A stretch of DNA of 64,000 bases from Aquibium oceanicum (GCF_001889605.1 NZ_CP018171.1:2068501-2132500); one strand, 5' to 3'. Shown: positions 1-9,372, counted from the stretch's first letter. Numbers and translations: made by a program. The notes: generated by a model not told the origin, from the sequence alone.

Positions 1-16
1 CCGACTGGAGCGTCAC

Positions 17-682
17 TCAGCGCCGCAGATGCTCGGCCACGCGGGCGAACACGGCCACGAACATCTCTTCGGTCAGCCGGCCCGTGTTGGTGTTGTAGCG
101 CGAGCAGTGATAGCTCGGGAAAAGCGTCGGGCCGGACGTCTCGTGCACGGCGCCGTGCACGAAGGGCAGGGCGGCGACGCGGTGCCCCAGCGCCCGAACC
201 GTTGACTGGTGGGCGATGGAACCGAGCGTCACGATCGCCTCCAGGCGCGGGAAGCTTTCGATGGTCGGGACGAGGAAGCGCCGGCAGGTGGAAATCTCCG
301 CGCCGACCGGCTTGTTTTCCGGCGGCACGCAGCGCACCGCGTTGGTGATCGCGGTGCCGACGAGTTCCAGGCTGTCGTCCGGCCGAGCCTCGAATTCGCC
401 GCGCGTGAAGCCGAAATTCTTCAGCGTCCTGTAAAGCAGGTCGCCCGCGAAGTCGCCGGTGAACGGACGCCCGGTCCGGTTCGCACCGCGAAGGCCGGGG
501 GCGAGTCCTACAATCAGCAGGCGCACGCTCTCGCGCCCTTCCGGCGGAAGGAAGCTCGGCACCGGCGCATTGTGCCATTCCGGTTCCTTCAGTCGCCACG
601 CGGCGATGAAGTCGTGCAGGCGCGGACACAAGGGGCAGTCGCGCGACGGTTCCGCCGCGCCGCTCCCGGCATTCTGCGGCAT
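17..682 (-). CDS. Family 5 (UDGb-type) uracil-DNA glycosylase
   Basis: Predicted to excise uracil and other deaminated bases from DNA. The 221-residue protein has the family motif GLAPGLRGANRTGRPFTGD near residues 59-77, the GLAPG form typical of family 5 rather than family 4. Four cysteines suited to a 4Fe-4S cluster are visible: a CPLC pair at 16 and 19, and two more around 117 and 133. The second active-site motif reads SYHCSRYNTNTGRL, with Cys where many members have Pro (HPS). The start codon overlaps the stop of the upstream NYN gene by three bases, so the two are probably co-transcribed. Family assignment is firm; exact base specificity is not. Confidence 0.88.
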   Translation of the reverse strand: MPQNAGSGAAEPSRDCPLCPRLHDFIAAWRLKEPEWHNAPVPSFLPPEGRESVRLLIVGLAPGLRGANRTGRPFTGDFAGDLLYRTLKNFGFTRGEFEARPDDSLELVGTAITNAVRCVPPENKPVGAEISTCRRFLVPTIESFPRLEAIVTLGSIAHQSTVRALGHRVAALPFVHGAVHETSGPTLFPSYHCSRYNTNTGRLTEEMFVAVFARVAEHLRR

Positions 683-1263
683 CAGTAGTCGTCGTCTTCC
701 TGGTCGGCTGGCTCGACGCGGCGCGGCGGCCGCTCGGAAGGATCGCGCCCGACCTCGCTCCTGAGCGTGGAAAGGTCGATGAAGTGATCGGCCTGCCGCC
801 GCAGGTCGTCCGAAATCATGGGCGGCTGCGAGGTCATGGTCGACACGATGCTCACCTTGCGGCCGCGCCGCTGCAGCGCTTCCACCAGCGTACGGAAGTC
901 GCCGTCGCCTGAAAAGATCACGTAGTGATCGACGACTTCGGACAGTTCGAGCGCATCGATGGTGAGCTCGATGTCCATGTTGCCCTTGATCTTGCGGCGG
1001 CCGGAGGAATCGGTGAACTCCTTCGCCGGCTTGGTCACCACCTTGTAGCCGTTGTAGTCGAGCCAGTCGATCAGCGGACGAATGGAGGAGTACTCCTGGT
1101 CCTCGATGAGTGCGGTGTAGTAGTAGGCGCGCAGCAGGTAGCCCTTCTTGTTGAAGGCCGCGAGCAGCTTGCGGTAGTCGATGTCGAAGCCGAGAGCCCG
1201 CGACGTGGCGTACAGGTTGGCGCCGTCAATGAACAAGGCTATCTTTTCGCGTGGATCGAACAT
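682..1263 (-). CDS. NYN domain protein (LabA/DUF88 family), putative ribonuclease
   Basis: A 193-residue PIN-like/NYN domain protein. The N-terminal ALFIDGANLYATSR supplies the first metal-binding Asp and the NLY signature of the family; a middle KGNMDIELTIDAL and the later SGDGDFRTLVEAL supply further acidic residues. Such proteins are predicted Mg-dependent RNases, and the related LabA acts in clock output in cyanobacteria. The reading frame is open further upstream, but the start at MFDPREK is chosen because the domain begins there and the upstream residues are low-quality. The C-terminus is Arg/Asp-rich. It overlaps the uracil-DNA glycosylase start. A kai operon lies about 48 kb away; any link to it is speculation. 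Confidence 0.85.
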   Translation of the reverse strand: MFDPREKIALFIDGANLYATSRALGFDIDYRKLLAAFNKKGYLLRAYYYTALIEDQEYSSIRPLIDWLDYNGYKVVTKPAKEFTDSSGRRKIKGNMDIELTIDALELSEVVDHYVIFSGDGDFRTLVEALQRRGRKVSIVSTMTSQPPMISDDLRRQADHFIDLSTLRSEVGRDPSERPPRRVEPADQEDDDY

Positions 1264-1516
1264 GGCAATTCCTTTGATGGGCAACGTACGGTCTGAAATG
1301 AAGCGGCACGAAGATGTCGTGTGGTGATTATGCACGTAGACCTGCCACAATCGGCTGCAAAGGGGAACGGCCATCTTGTCGCGAAAATGTGATTTGCCAG
1401 CGCCGGGCTTTGCGGCGGTCCGGGTGGGTCGGCCGGTCCGAATGCTTGTTTTTTCCCACCGATGCGCGTATGGAGCCCGCCAATCCCGGAACAATCCATT
1501 ATGAAAGGGGCATTGC

Positions 1517-1924
1517 ATGGCCCGCGTAACCGTTGAAGATTGTATCGACAAGGTCGAGAACCGTTTCGAACTCGTCCTGCTCGCCGGTCACCGCGCGCGT
1601 CAGATCTCCCAGGGCGCATCGATCACCATCGACCGCGACAACGACAAGAACCCCGTCGTAGCCCTGCGCGAGATCGCCGACGAGACGCTGTCGCCCGGCG
1701 ACCTCAAGGAAGACCTGATCCACTCGCTGCAGAAGCATGTCGAGGTCGACGAGCCCGAGGCCGACGCGCACGAGATGATCGAGCGCAGCGAGAGCTCGCC
1801 GGAAGCAGCTGCCGCCGCCGCGCCGGAGGAGGACGAGCCCGTCACCTTCGACCGCATGAGCGAGGAAGAGCTGCTCGCCGGCATCGAAGGCCTCGTGCCG
1901 CCGGAAAAAAGCGACGACTACTGA
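1517..1924 (+). CDS. rpoZ: DNA-directed RNA polymerase omega subunit
   Basis: Omega subunit, which helps beta-prime folding and RNA polymerase assembly and, in many proteobacteria, takes part in ppGpp binding. The start [20 protein letters not shown] and the RARQIS segment are the conserved core. The acidic Glu/Ala-rich tail makes 135 residues, the usual rhizobial length. An AAAGGGG ribosome site precedes the ATG. It lies directly ahead of rsh, the ppGpp synthetase/hydrolase, which is the standard alphaproteobacterial order, but a strong terminator separates the two. Confidence 0.96.
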   Translation: MARVTVEDCIDKVENRFELVLLAGHRARQISQGASITIDRDNDKNPVVALREIADETLSPGDLKEDLIHSLQKHVEVDEPEADAHEMIERSESSPEAAAAAAPEEDEPVTFDRMSEEELLAGIEGLVPPEKSDDY

Positions 1925-1977
1925 GGCGAACCCGCTCCCGCGGCACTACCGCGGACGCGAATTCATGGTTATCTACG

Positions 1978-2014
1978 ACATGCGCCGTGTCTATCGCGGC
2001 GCATGTTTCGTTTC
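1978..2014 (+). terminator. Rho-independent terminator after rpoZ
   Basis: The arms ACATGCGCCG (1978-1987) and CGGCGCATGT (1997-2006) form a perfect 10-bp stem with a 9-nt loop, followed by TTCGTTTC. It sits in the rpoZ-rsh gap and ends only 16 bases before the rsh ATG, so rsh transcription should depend on its own start or on readthrough. Confidence 0.75.
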
Positions 2015-2029
2015 GGAGCCTAAACGTCG

Positions 2030-4270
2030 ATGATGCGCCAGTACGAGCTTGTCGAACGCGTCCAGCGTTACAAGCCCGAGGTCAACGAAGCCCTGCTCAA
2101 CAAGGCCTACGTGTACGCCATGCAGAAGCATGGCCACCAGAAGCGCGCTTCCGGCGATCCATACTTCTCCCACCCCCTCGAAGTCGCCGCCATCCTCGTC
2201 GACATGCATCTCGACGAGGCGACGATCGCGGTAGCGCTGCTGCACGACACGATCGAGGACACGTCCGCGACCCGGCAGGAGATCGACGAACTCTTCGGCT
2301 CCGAGATCGGCAAGCTCGTCGACGGCCTGACCAAGCTGAAAAAACTCGACCTCGTCTCGCGCAAGGCCGAGCAGGCGGAAAACCTGCGCAAGCTGCTCCT
2401 GGCGATCGCCGAGGACGTCCGCGTGCTTCTGGTCAAGCTCGCCGACCGCCTGCACAACATGCGCACTCTCGACCACGTGCCCGAGAGCAAGCGGCTGCGT
2501 ATCGCCGAGGAGACGATGGACATCTATGCGCCGCTGGCCGGCCGCATGGGCATGCAGGACATGCGCGAGGAACTGGAGGAGCTCGCCTTCCGCCACATCA
2601 ATCCCGGCGGGCACAGGGCCGTCACCGAGCGCCTAGCGGAGATATTCGAACGCAACAAGGGCGTGGTCGGCGAGATCGAGACGGCGCTGACGGGCCTGTT
2701 CCAGAAGTACGGAATCGAGGCCGAAGTCCACAGCCGGCAGAAGAAGCCGTGGTCGGTGTTCCGCAAGATGGAAGCGAAGGCACTTTCCTTCGAGAAGCTC
2801 TCCGACATCTTCGCATTCCGCGTCATTCTCGACCAGGTCGAGGACTGCTACCGCGCGCTCGGCGCCATCCACACCACCTGGTCGATGGTGCCCGGCCGCT
2901 TCAAGGACTACATCTCCACCCCGAAGCAGAACGACTACCGCTCGATCCACACCACCATCGTCGGTCCCTCGCGCCAGCGCGTCGAACTCCAGATCCGAAC
3001 GCACGAGATGAACCGTATCGCCGAGTACGGCGTGGCGGCGCATTCCATCTACAAGGACCTGGACGGCAAGCTGAACGGCTCCGGCCACGCGATCTCCAAG
3101 GAGACCAACGCCTATGGCTGGCTGCGTCGCACCATCGAGGCCCTGTCGGAGGGCGACAATCCGGAGGATTTCCTCGAGAACACCCGCCTGGAGATGTTCC
3201 AGGACCAGGTGTTCTGCTTCACGCCCAAGGGCCGGCTGATCGCGCTGCCGCGCGGCGCCACACCGATCGACTTCGCCTACGCCGTCCACACCGACGTCGG
3301 CGACACCTGCGTCGGCGCCAAGGTCAACGGCCGCATCATGCCGTTGATGACTGAACTGAAGAACGGCGACGAGGTGGAGATCATCCGCTCCAAGGCGCAG
3401 GTTCCGCCGGCCGCCTGGGAACAGGTCGTGGTCACCGGCAAGGCCCGCGCCGCAATCCGGCGTGCGACCCGCGCCGCGATCCGCAAGCAGTATTCCGGGC
3501 TCGGGACACGCATCCTGGAGCGCGCCTTCGAGCGTGCCGGCCGTGCCTTTTCCAAGGAGAGCCTGAAGCCCGTGCTCCATCGCCTGGCCCGCAAGGACGT
3601 CGAGGACGTGCTGGCCGCGGTCGGGCGTGGAGAGCTATCCTCTCCCGACGTGCTGCGCGCGGTCTATCCCGACTACAAGGACGAACGTGTCACCGCGCCG
3701 CCGCCCAAGGCGCGCGAGGAGGGCTGGTTCAACCTGCGCAATGCCGCGGGCATGCTGTTCCAGATCCCGGGCCGTTCGTCGAAGAAGGAGAGCAGGAAGA
3801 GCAAGGGAGACGGGAAGTCCGAGGCCGTGCCGATCCGCGGTGTCAGCGGTGATCTGCCGGTGCGCTTCGCGCCCGAGGGCGCCGTCCCCGGAGACCGCAT
3901 CGTCGGCATCCTGCAGCCGGGTTCCGGCATCACCATCTATCCGATCCAGTCGCCGTCGCTGACCGCCTACGACGATCAGCCCGAGCGCTGGATCGACGTG
4001 CGCTGGGACATCGACGAGGGCACCAATGAGAGGTTTCCAGCGCGCGTATCGGTGACCGCCATCAACGAGCCCGGCTCGCTCGCCGAGATCGCGCAGGTTG
4101 TCGCCTCCAACGATGCCAACATCGACACGCTCTCCATGGTCCGCACCGCTCCGGACTTCACCGACATGCTGCTCGATCTGGAGGTCTGGGACCTCAAGCA
4201 TCTGAACCGGCTCCTGTCGCAGCTGAAGGACAGTCCGGCAGTCAGCGATGCGCGCCGGGTGAACGGCTGA
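2030..4270 (+). CDS. rsh: Bifunctional (p)ppGpp synthetase/hydrolase
   Basis: Makes and degrades (p)ppGpp, the stringent-response alarmone. At 746 residues it is a full-length long RSH protein. Domains in order are the HD hydrolase (about 20-200; the HD motif is in ALLHDTIEDT and there is a downstream KLADRLHNMRTL), the nucleotidyl synthetase (about 240-350; WSVFRKM and NDYRSIHTTI), the TGS domain (about 390-450; VFCFTPKGRLIALPRGATP) and a C-terminal ACT domain (about 665-740; RVSVTAINEPGSLAEIAQVV). The HD motif is intact, so hydrolysis is expected. Alphaproteobacteria usually carry one such enzyme. It follows rpoZ. Confidence 0.96.
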   Translation: MMRQYELVERVQRYKPEVNEALLNKAYVYAMQKHGHQKRASGDPYFSHPLEVAAILVDMHLDEATIAVALLHDTIEDTSATRQEIDELFGSEIGKLVDGLTKLKKLDLVSRKAEQAENLRKLLLAIAEDVRVLLVKLADRLHNMRTLDHVPESKRLRIAEETMDIYAPLAGRMGMQDMREELEELAFRHINPGGHRAVTERLAEIFERNKGVVGEIETALTGLFQKYGIEAEVHSRQKKPWSVFRKMEAKALSFEKLSDIFAFRVILDQVEDCYRALGAIHTTWSMVPGRFKDYISTPKQNDYRSIHTTIVGPSRQRVELQIRTHEMNRIAEYGVAAHSIYKDLDGKLNGSGHAISKETNAYGWLRRTIEALSEGDNPEDFLENTRLEMFQDQVFCFTPKGRLIALPRGATPIDFAYAVHTDVGDTCVGAKVNGRIMPLMTELKNGDEVEIIRSKAQVPPAAWEQVVVTGKARAAIRRATRAAIRKQYSGLGTRILERAFERAGRAFSKESLKPVLHRLARKDVEDVLAAVGRGELSSPDVLRAVYPDYKDERVTAPPPKAREEGWFNLRNAAGMLFQIPGRSSKKESRKSKGDGKSEAVPIRGVSGDLPVRFAPEGAVPGDRIVGILQPGSGITIYPIQSPSLTAYDDQPERWIDVRWDIDEGTNERFPARVSVTAINEPGSLAEIAQVVASNDANIDTLSMVRTAPDFTDMLLDLEVWDLKHLNRLLSQLKDSPAVSDARRVNG

Positions 4271-4454
4271 CCCTTGCGTCGAATGCGATGACCTGCGGCG
4301 CACCATCCATGTTGTTCACGATTGATTGCGCCGTTATACCTTCTGTCAGAACTGCGGTGCGATAGAATGGCGCGGCGGGTCCGATTGTGGCCACGCGCGA
4401 CACAATCGCGGACTATCTCTCTCCCGAATCTTGGATAGGGGCTCGACGGCAGGA

Positions 4455-5045
4455 ATGTTGTTTCGGCGCAGGAAGCCGGCAGATTTCGGGGAGCGTGTGC
4501 GAACGCTGCTCTGGCCGCGCCGATCGTTCTGGCGCTCGGCGCAGTATTTCGCAAAGCGCGTCCTGCGGCTGACCGCCACCCCGCATGCGATCGCGGCGGG
4601 CGTCGCGGCGGGCGTTTTCGTGTCGTTCCTTCCCTTTCTCGGTCTCCACTTCCTCCTTGCCGGGGTGTTCGCCTGGATCATGGCAGGCAACCTGATCGCC
4701 TCGGCCTTCGGCACGGCCATCGGCAATCCGCTGACATTCCCGCTGATCTGGGCCGCGACCTACAAGACCGGCTGCATGATCCTCGGCTACGGCAAGGCTG
4801 GCGAGGCCGATCCGCTGCATCTCGGGCACAAGCTCGGCCACCTCGATTTCGCCCAGCTCTGGGACCCGCTGCTGAAGCCGATGACCGTGGGCGGTATTCC
4901 GCTCGGTATGGCCTTTGCCATCGGCTTCTATCTCCTGACCCGCTGGAGCGTCGCGGCCTTCCGCAAGCAGCGGCAGAACCGGCTGCTGGAACGCGCCAAG
5001 CGCCGCGCCGAGGCCCAGCCGGTCGGAGCGGCGGCGGGGGGATGA
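4455..5045 (+). CDS. DUF2062 membrane protein
   Basis: A 196-residue inner-membrane protein of the DUF2062 family, function unknown. It shows the typical core: [20 protein letters not shown], a hydrophobic segment, then [14 protein letters not shown]. Two to three membrane spans are followed by a basic C-terminal tail. An upstream in-frame start exists at 4326, but the ATG at 4455 has an AGGA immediately upstream and begins at the conserved MLFRRRKP. Its TGA overlaps the acpS ATG, so the two are translationally coupled. The family often sits next to cell-envelope or lipid genes. Confidence 0.82.
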   Translation: MLFRRRKPADFGERVRTLLWPRRSFWRSAQYFAKRVLRLTATPHAIAAGVAAGVFVSFLPFLGLHFLLAGVFAWIMAGNLIASAFGTAIGNPLTFPLIWAATYKTGCMILGYGKAGEADPLHLGHKLGHLDFAQLWDPLLKPMTVGGIPLGMAFAIGFYLLTRWSVAAFRKQRQNRLLERAKRRAEAQPVGAAAGG

Positions 5046-5464
5046 TCATCGGTCTGGGCTCCGACCTGATCGACATCAGGCGCATCGAGCGCTCGCTGGA
5101 ACGGCATGGCGACAGGTTCATCGAACGCGTCTTCACCGACGAGGAACGCCGCCGGTCCGAAAGCCGGGGCGCGCGCGTCGCTTCCTATGCCAAGCGCTTC
5201 GCTGCCAAGGAGGCCTGCGCCAAGGCGCTTGGCACCGGCATCGCAAACGGCGTCTTCTGGCGCGACATGGGCGTCGTCAACCTCGCCGGTGGCATGCCGA
5301 CCATCGAACTGACCGGCGGCGCCGCGCGGCGGCTGAAGGCGATGCTGCCGGAAGGCATGCGCGGCGTCGTCCACGTCACCATCACCGACGACTACCCGCT
5401 GGCGCAGGCCTTCGTCGTGCTCGAGGCGCTTGCTGTCGAAGAACGGCCATCTTTGAAGCGCTAG
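5042..5464 (+). CDS. acpS: Holo-[acyl-carrier-protein] synthase
   Basis: Transfers 4'-phosphopantetheine from CoA to acyl carrier protein. The 140-residue protein begins [19 protein letters not shown], with the Mg-binding Asp in GSDL, and has the second signature [16 protein letters not shown] with the catalytic Glu. The length is normal. It overlaps the preceding DUF2062 gene by four bases (ATGA) and is followed by lepB, the usual rhizobial order acpS-lepB-rnc-era. Confidence 0.96.
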   Translation: MIIGLGSDLIDIRRIERSLERHGDRFIERVFTDEERRRSESRGARVASYAKRFAAKEACAKALGTGIANGVFWRDMGVVNLAGGMPTIELTGGAARRLKAMLPEGMRGVVHVTITDDYPLAQAFVVLEALAVEERPSLKR

Positions 5465-5532
5465 GACCCAATCCCGTTGCCCGGCACGGCTGTAGCCGGT
5501 AAGAGCTTCCCGCAGACGAAACCGAGGACGAC

Positions 5533-6279
5533 ATGAGCGTGGCGGAAAAATCTCAGAAGAAATCGGGCGGCCTCGGCGAAACCGTCAACGTCATCGTTCA
5601 GGCGCTGCTTCTCGCCATCGTCATCCGGACCCTGCTCTTCCAGCCCTTCTCCATCCCGTCGGGCTCCATGCGGCCGACCCTTCTCGAAGGCGACTACCTC
5701 TTCGTCACCAAATGGGCCTACGGCTATTCGCGCCATTCGCTGCCCTTCTCGCCTAACATCTTCGAAGGCCGCATCTGGGACACGCCGCCCACGCGCGGCG
5801 ACGTCGCCGTCTTCAAGTATCCGCCCAACCCCTCGCTCGACTACATCAAGCGCGTGATCGGCCTGCCCGGCGACCGCATCCAGATGCGCGACGGACAGCT
5901 CTTCATCAACGGCGAGGCCGTGTCGCGCGAGAAGACCGGCGAGATCGACAATCCCGACATCACCGAGGTCGACCGGCCGGTCGATGTCTATCGCGAGACC
6001 CTGCCCAACGGCGTGTCCTACGACACGCTGGACATCACGCCGAACGGCATTTCCGACAACACCCGCGAGTTCGTCGTGCCGGAAGGCCACTACTTCATGA
6101 TGGGCGACAACCGCGACAATTCGGCCGACAGCCGCGTCTTCGGCTTCGTGCCGGAGGAGAATTTCGTCGGCCGTGCCAACATCATCTTCTTCTCGATCGC
6201 CGGCGGTGCCAGCCCGCTGGAAATCTGGAAGTGGCCGTCGCTGATCCGTCCGTCGCGCCTGTTCAACTTCGTCGATTGA
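5533..6279 (+). CDS. lepB: Signal peptidase I
   Basis: Inner-membrane serine protease that removes signal peptides from exported proteins. One N-terminal membrane span (about 18-36) is followed by the catalytic Ser45 in PSGSMRPTLLEGDY and the catalytic Lys106 in YIKRVIGLPGDRI. The GDNRDNSADSR box lies near residue 195. The 248-residue length is typical of alphaproteobacteria. It lies between acpS and rnc, and probably shares transcription with rnc, which begins eight bases downstream. Confidence 0.96.
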   Translation: MSVAEKSQKKSGGLGETVNVIVQALLLAIVIRTLLFQPFSIPSGSMRPTLLEGDYLFVTKWAYGYSRHSLPFSPNIFEGRIWDTPPTRGDVAVFKYPPNPSLDYIKRVIGLPGDRIQMRDGQLFINGEAVSREKTGEIDNPDITEVDRPVDVYRETLPNGVSYDTLDITPNGISDNTREFVVPEGHYFMMGDNRDNSADSRVFGFVPEENFVGRANIIFFSIAGGASPLEIWKWPSLIRPSRLFNFVD

Positions 6280-6286
6280 CGGGGAG

Positions 6287-7006
6287 ATGGGCGCCAGGCG
6301 ACCGACAGGACAGGCTTTGGCCGATGCCGTGCGCGACCGCATCGGCTACGCCTTCCGCGATCACGCCCGCCTCGAGCGGGCGCTGACGCATTCGAGCGCA
6401 CGCCGGCAGACCGGGTCCGATTACGAACGGCTGGAATTCCTCGGCGACCGCGTGCTCGGCCTCGTCGTGGCGGACATGCTGTTCCACGCCTTCCCCGGCG
6501 CGCCCGAAGGCGAACTCGCGGTGCGCCTCAACGCGCTGGTGAGCGGCGCCGCTTGCGCCGAGGTGGCAGAGGAGATCGGCCTTGCCGAACTGATCCACGC
6601 AGATTCGGGATTGAAGACGCTGGCCGGTCCCAAGGGCCGCGGCACGCGCGCGGACGTCATGGAAGCGCTCTTGGCTGCCGTCTACCTCGAAGGCGGCCTC
6701 GAAGCGGCGCGTCCGCTGATCCTGAAGTACTGGGAACCACGCAGCCGCGAATCGCGCGGCGCGACGCGAGATCCCAAGACCGAGCTCCAGGAATGGGCGC
6801 ATCAGTCGGTCGGTACCGCGCCGGTCTACACCATCGCCGGCCGCGAGGGTCCCGATCACGAGCCGATCTTCACCGTCAGCGTCGCGGTCGGCGGTCTGGA
6901 GCCGACCGTCGGCAGCGGACGCTCCAAGCGCGAGGCGGAACAGGCGAGCGCAGCCGCCATGCTGGCGCGCGAAGGCGTCTTGCCGAAACCGGAACAGGAC
7001 AGATGA
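6287..7006 (+). CDS. rnc: Ribonuclease III
   Basis: Double-strand-specific RNase that processes rRNA and structured mRNA. The signature ERLEFLGDRVLGLVVADML carries catalytic acidic residues, KGRGTRADVMEALLAAVYLE the second set, and a double-stranded RNA-binding domain occupies about 160-230 (DPKTELQEWAHQ through SKREAEQASAAAML). Length is 239 residues. The GGGGAG upstream of the ATG is very close to it, so the exact start is less certain than the gene. Its stop overlaps the era start by four bases. Confidence 0.95.
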   Translation: MGARRPTGQALADAVRDRIGYAFRDHARLERALTHSSARRQTGSDYERLEFLGDRVLGLVVADMLFHAFPGAPEGELAVRLNALVSGAACAEVAEEIGLAELIHADSGLKTLAGPKGRGTRADVMEALLAAVYLEGGLEAARPLILKYWEPRSRESRGATRDPKTELQEWAHQSVGTAPVYTIAGREGPDHEPIFTVSVAVGGLEPTVGSGRSKREAEQASAAAMLAREGVLPKPEQDR

Positions 7007-7923
7007 CAGACCATGAAACGCGCGCCGATGCGGCGACCCGATCCGGCTTCGTCGCGCTGATCGGCGCGCCCAACGCCGGCAAGTCGACGCTCATCAACCA
7101 GCTCGTCGGCACAAAGGTGTCGATCGTCACCCACAAGGTCCAGACCACGCGCTCCATTGTGCGCGGCATCGCCACCCATGGGCGCGCGCAGATCGTCTTC
7201 GTCGACACGCCGGGCATCTTCAAGCCGCGCCGCCGTCTCGACCGCGCCATGGTCACCACCGCCTGGGGCGGGGCGAAGGACGCCGACCTCGTGCTCGTCC
7301 TGATCGACGCCGAGCGCGGCCTGCGTGGCGACGCCGAGGCGCTGGTGGAAAATCTTGCCGAGGTGCGCCAGCCGAAGATCCTGGTCCTCAACAAGGTCGA
7401 CAAGGTGAAGCGCGAGAGCCTTCTGGCACTCACCGCCGAGGTCAATTCGAAGGCCGAGTTCGAGCGCACCTTCATGATCTCCGCGCTCGACGGCTCCGGC
7501 TGCGCCGACCTCCTCGACTTCCTGGCCGAGCGGCTGCCCGAAGGTCCCTGGTACTACCCTGAGGACCAGATTTCGGACCTGCCGATGCGCCAACTCGCCG
7601 CCGAGGTCACCCGCGAAAAGCTCTATCTGCGCCTGCACCAGGAACTTCCCTATTCCTCGCATGTCGAGACCGAGAAATGGGAGGAGAAGCCCGACGGCTC
7701 GGTGAGGATCGACCAGGTGATATACGTCGAGCGCGACAGCCAGAAGAAGATCGTGCTCGGCCACAAGGGCGAGACCATCAAGGCGATCGGCCAGGCGTCG
7801 CGCAAGGAGATCGCCGAGATCCTCGAACAGAAGGTGCACCTCTTCCTGTTCGTCAAGGTGCGCGAGAACTGGGGCGACGACCCCGAGCGCTACCGCGAGA
7901 TGGGCCTGGATTTCCAGGGATAG
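7003..7923 (+). CDS. era: GTPase Era
   Basis: Essential GTPase that binds the 3' end of 16S rRNA and assists 30S maturation. G1 is GAPNAGKST, G3 is DTPGIF, G4 is NKVD, and the C-terminal KH domain contains GHKGETIKAIGQASRKEI. Length is 306 residues. The frame stays open upstream, but the start is set by the ATGA overlap with rnc and by the family N-terminus (MTDHETRADAATRSGFVAL). It is the last gene of the lepB-rnc-era run; a palindromic repeat follows. Confidence 0.96.
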   Translation: MTDHETRADAATRSGFVALIGAPNAGKSTLINQLVGTKVSIVTHKVQTTRSIVRGIATHGRAQIVFVDTPGIFKPRRRLDRAMVTTAWGGAKDADLVLVLIDAERGLRGDAEALVENLAEVRQPKILVLNKVDKVKRESLLALTAEVNSKAEFERTFMISALDGSGCADLLDFLAERLPEGPWYYPEDQISDLPMRQLAAEVTREKLYLRLHQELPYSSHVETEKWEEKPDGSVRIDQVIYVERDSQKKIVLGHKGETIKAIGQASRKEIAEILEQKVHLFLFVKVRENWGDDPERYREMGLDFQG

Positions 7924-7929
7924 GAACCA

Positions 7930-8004
7930 GGGACAGTTTACTTTTCCGCGACGGGTCACTGGCGTTTCCAGGCTCCCCGCGAACGGAAGAAAGTAAGCTG
8001 TCTC
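7930..8004. repeat. REP-like inverted repeat after era
   Basis: Left arm GGGACAGTTTACTTTTCCG (7930-7948) and right arm CGGAAGAAAGTAAGCTGTCTC (7984-8004) pair over about 19 positions with one substitution and a small bulge. The element lies between the convergent genes era and marR-GNAT, where it could also end transcription from both sides. GGGACAGTTTACTTT-type arms occur as dispersed palindromes in many bacterial genomes, some linked to REP-associated transposases; that family assignment is from memory. Confidence 0.6.
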
Positions 8005-8022
8005 CTCGTTGCGCGGCCTCGG

Positions 8023-8913
8023 TCAGCCCCCCAGATCTTTCTCGAACCAGAAGTCCGCATACGGATTGTCGTTGAACCGTCCGATGTCGCGGTAGCCCGC
8101 CTTGCGGTACATCTCCTGTGCCCGCGTCAGCGCCCGGTTGGTGTCCAGCCGCACGCGGGCCATTCCCAGTTCCCGCGCCTTGTCCTCTAGCGCCGACAAC
8201 AGGCGCCTCGCAACGCCCAGTCCGCGTGCCTGCGGAGCGACCCACATGCGCTTGATCTCGCCGGTGCCGGGCTCCATCGTGCGCAGCGCCCCGCATCCGA
8301 TCGCCTGCCCGTCGAGCCGCGCCAGCAGGAACGATCCGTTCGGCGGCGTCAGCGCCTCGGTTTCGGGCGTGGGGTTGCCGTTGGCCGGGTCGAACCCTTC
8401 CTCGAACGTGACAGCCAGTTCCGCCACGTAGGCCGCCACGCAGGCGAGCGCGTCCTCGCTGTCGGCGGCAACCTGCGAAATCTCCACCGAAGCCGCCGCC
8501 AGCAGGTTCCTCACCTCATCCATCGCCGCCAGCAGCCTATGGCGCTGGGTGTCGGAAAGCGGTGACAGCCAGGAGCGGGCGAGGTCGTCCGAAAGTCCGT
8601 CATAGGCCGCCCATTCCGCCTCGCCCTTCGTGGTCAGCCGCACCCGGCGCCGGCGCCGGTCGTCGCCGTCGTCCTCGACGGCGACCAGCCCCTGCCGCTC
8701 CAGCGCCCGCAGGAGCCGGCTCATATAGCCCGAATCGAGCTTCAGCCGTTCCCTCAGCGCGCGCAGGTCGCTGCCGCCTTGGCCGATCTCGAAGATGAGC
8801 CGCGCCTGCCCGAGCGGCCGCCCGCGCCCGAGATAGCTGCCGTCCACCGCGCCGGTGCGCAGCGTCACGACGCGGTTGAAGTCACGCACTGTGCCGATCT
8901 GTGCTTTTTCCAT
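8023..8913 (-). CDS. MarR-GNAT fusion regulator/acetyltransferase
   Basis: A 296-residue protein joining an N-terminal MarR-type winged helix (about 15-130; LRERLKLDSGYMSRLLRALERQGLV and the basic wing DDGDDRRRRRVRLT) to a C-terminal GNAT acetyltransferase (about 155-290; VAPQARGLGVARRLL is the acetyl-CoA loop). Members of this architecture are common in proteobacteria and actinobacteria and mostly lack a known substrate. The start at 8913 begins MEKAQIGTVRDF; the longer in-frame start would run through the palindrome described next. It is convergent with era. Autoregulation through that palindrome is likely. Confidence 0.85.
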   Translation of the reverse strand: MEKAQIGTVRDFNRVVTLRTGAVDGSYLGRGRPLGQARLIFEIGQGGSDLRALRERLKLDSGYMSRLLRALERQGLVAVEDDGDDRRRRRVRLTTKGEAEWAAYDGLSDDLARSWLSPLSDTQRHRLLAAMDEVRNLLAAASVEISQVAADSEDALACVAAYVAELAVTFEEGFDPANGNPTPETEALTPPNGSFLLARLDGQAIGCGALRTMEPGTGEIKRMWVAPQARGLGVARRLLSALEDKARELGMARVRLDTNRALTRAQEMYRKAGYRDIGRFNDNPYADFWFEKDLGG

Positions 8914-8914
8914 C

Positions 8915-8932
8915 CTCTGACCATAGTCAGAG
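8915..8932. promoter_or_regulatory. Palindromic operator of the MarR-GNAT gene
   Basis: A perfect inverted repeat, CTCTGA-CCATAG-TCAGAG, lies two bases upstream of the chosen ATG. The core CTGAC-CATA-GTCAG resembles the TTGACTATAGTCAA-like palindromes found before related MarR-GNAT genes (from memory). Its position over the translation start region fits autorepression. Confidence 0.55.
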
Positions 8933-8979
8933 AATATTTGTCGCGCAAGACGCACGTGGAATGGCGTCCGTCGGCGGAC

Positions 8980-9372
8980 CTAATCCTCGAAGCGGCCGTC
9001 GCTCTCCCGGTCGCGCTCGTAACGGTGCTTGACCGGAAACGGCGGCAGCCAGGATTCGCGCCGAATGGTCCACAGCTCGTAGGTCGGCGTCAGCTGGTCG
9101 GGCGCGTCGAGCGATCCGAGGTTCACCTCGACCTCGTCTTCGCTGCGCCCGAAGACGGTCGAGCCGCAGCGCGGACAGAAGAATCGCCCGGAATAGACGC
9201 GCGCCTCGCCTTCGATAGTCACCGCGTCTGCCGGGAAAATCGCGGAGGCGTGGAACAGCGCTCCGTGATGCTTGCGGCAGTCGAGACAGTGGCACATGCC
9301 GACCCTGTACGGTCGCCCCGTCGCCACGAAACGCAGATCGCCGCACAGGCACCCGCCGGTAAACTGCTCCAT
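8980..9372 (-). CDS. GFA (CENP-V/DUF636) family zinc protein
   Basis: A 130-residue protein of the glutathione-dependent formaldehyde-activating fold. The zinc cysteines are in GGCLCGDLRF, CHCLDCRKHHGALF and CPRCGS, the complete set for the family. Most members are not formaldehyde enzymes, so the function is open. The start at 9372 is supported by a GGAGGAAAGAG ribosome site and by the family start MEQFTGGCLCG. A second, unrelated-locus GFA gene lies at 29259. Confidence 0.85.
   Translation of the reverse strand: MEQFTGGCLCGDLRFVATGRPYRVGMCHCLDCRKHHGALFHASAIFPADAVTIEGEARVYSGRFFCPRCGSTVFGRSEDEVEVNLGSLDAPDQLTPTYELWTIRRESWLPPFPVKHRYERDRESDGRFED

Noticed and set aside
1540-3354. Plus-strand frame of 604 codons across rpoZ and rsh
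   Set aside because: Arg/Pro/Ala-rich shadow of rpoZ and rsh in another frame, with no domain.
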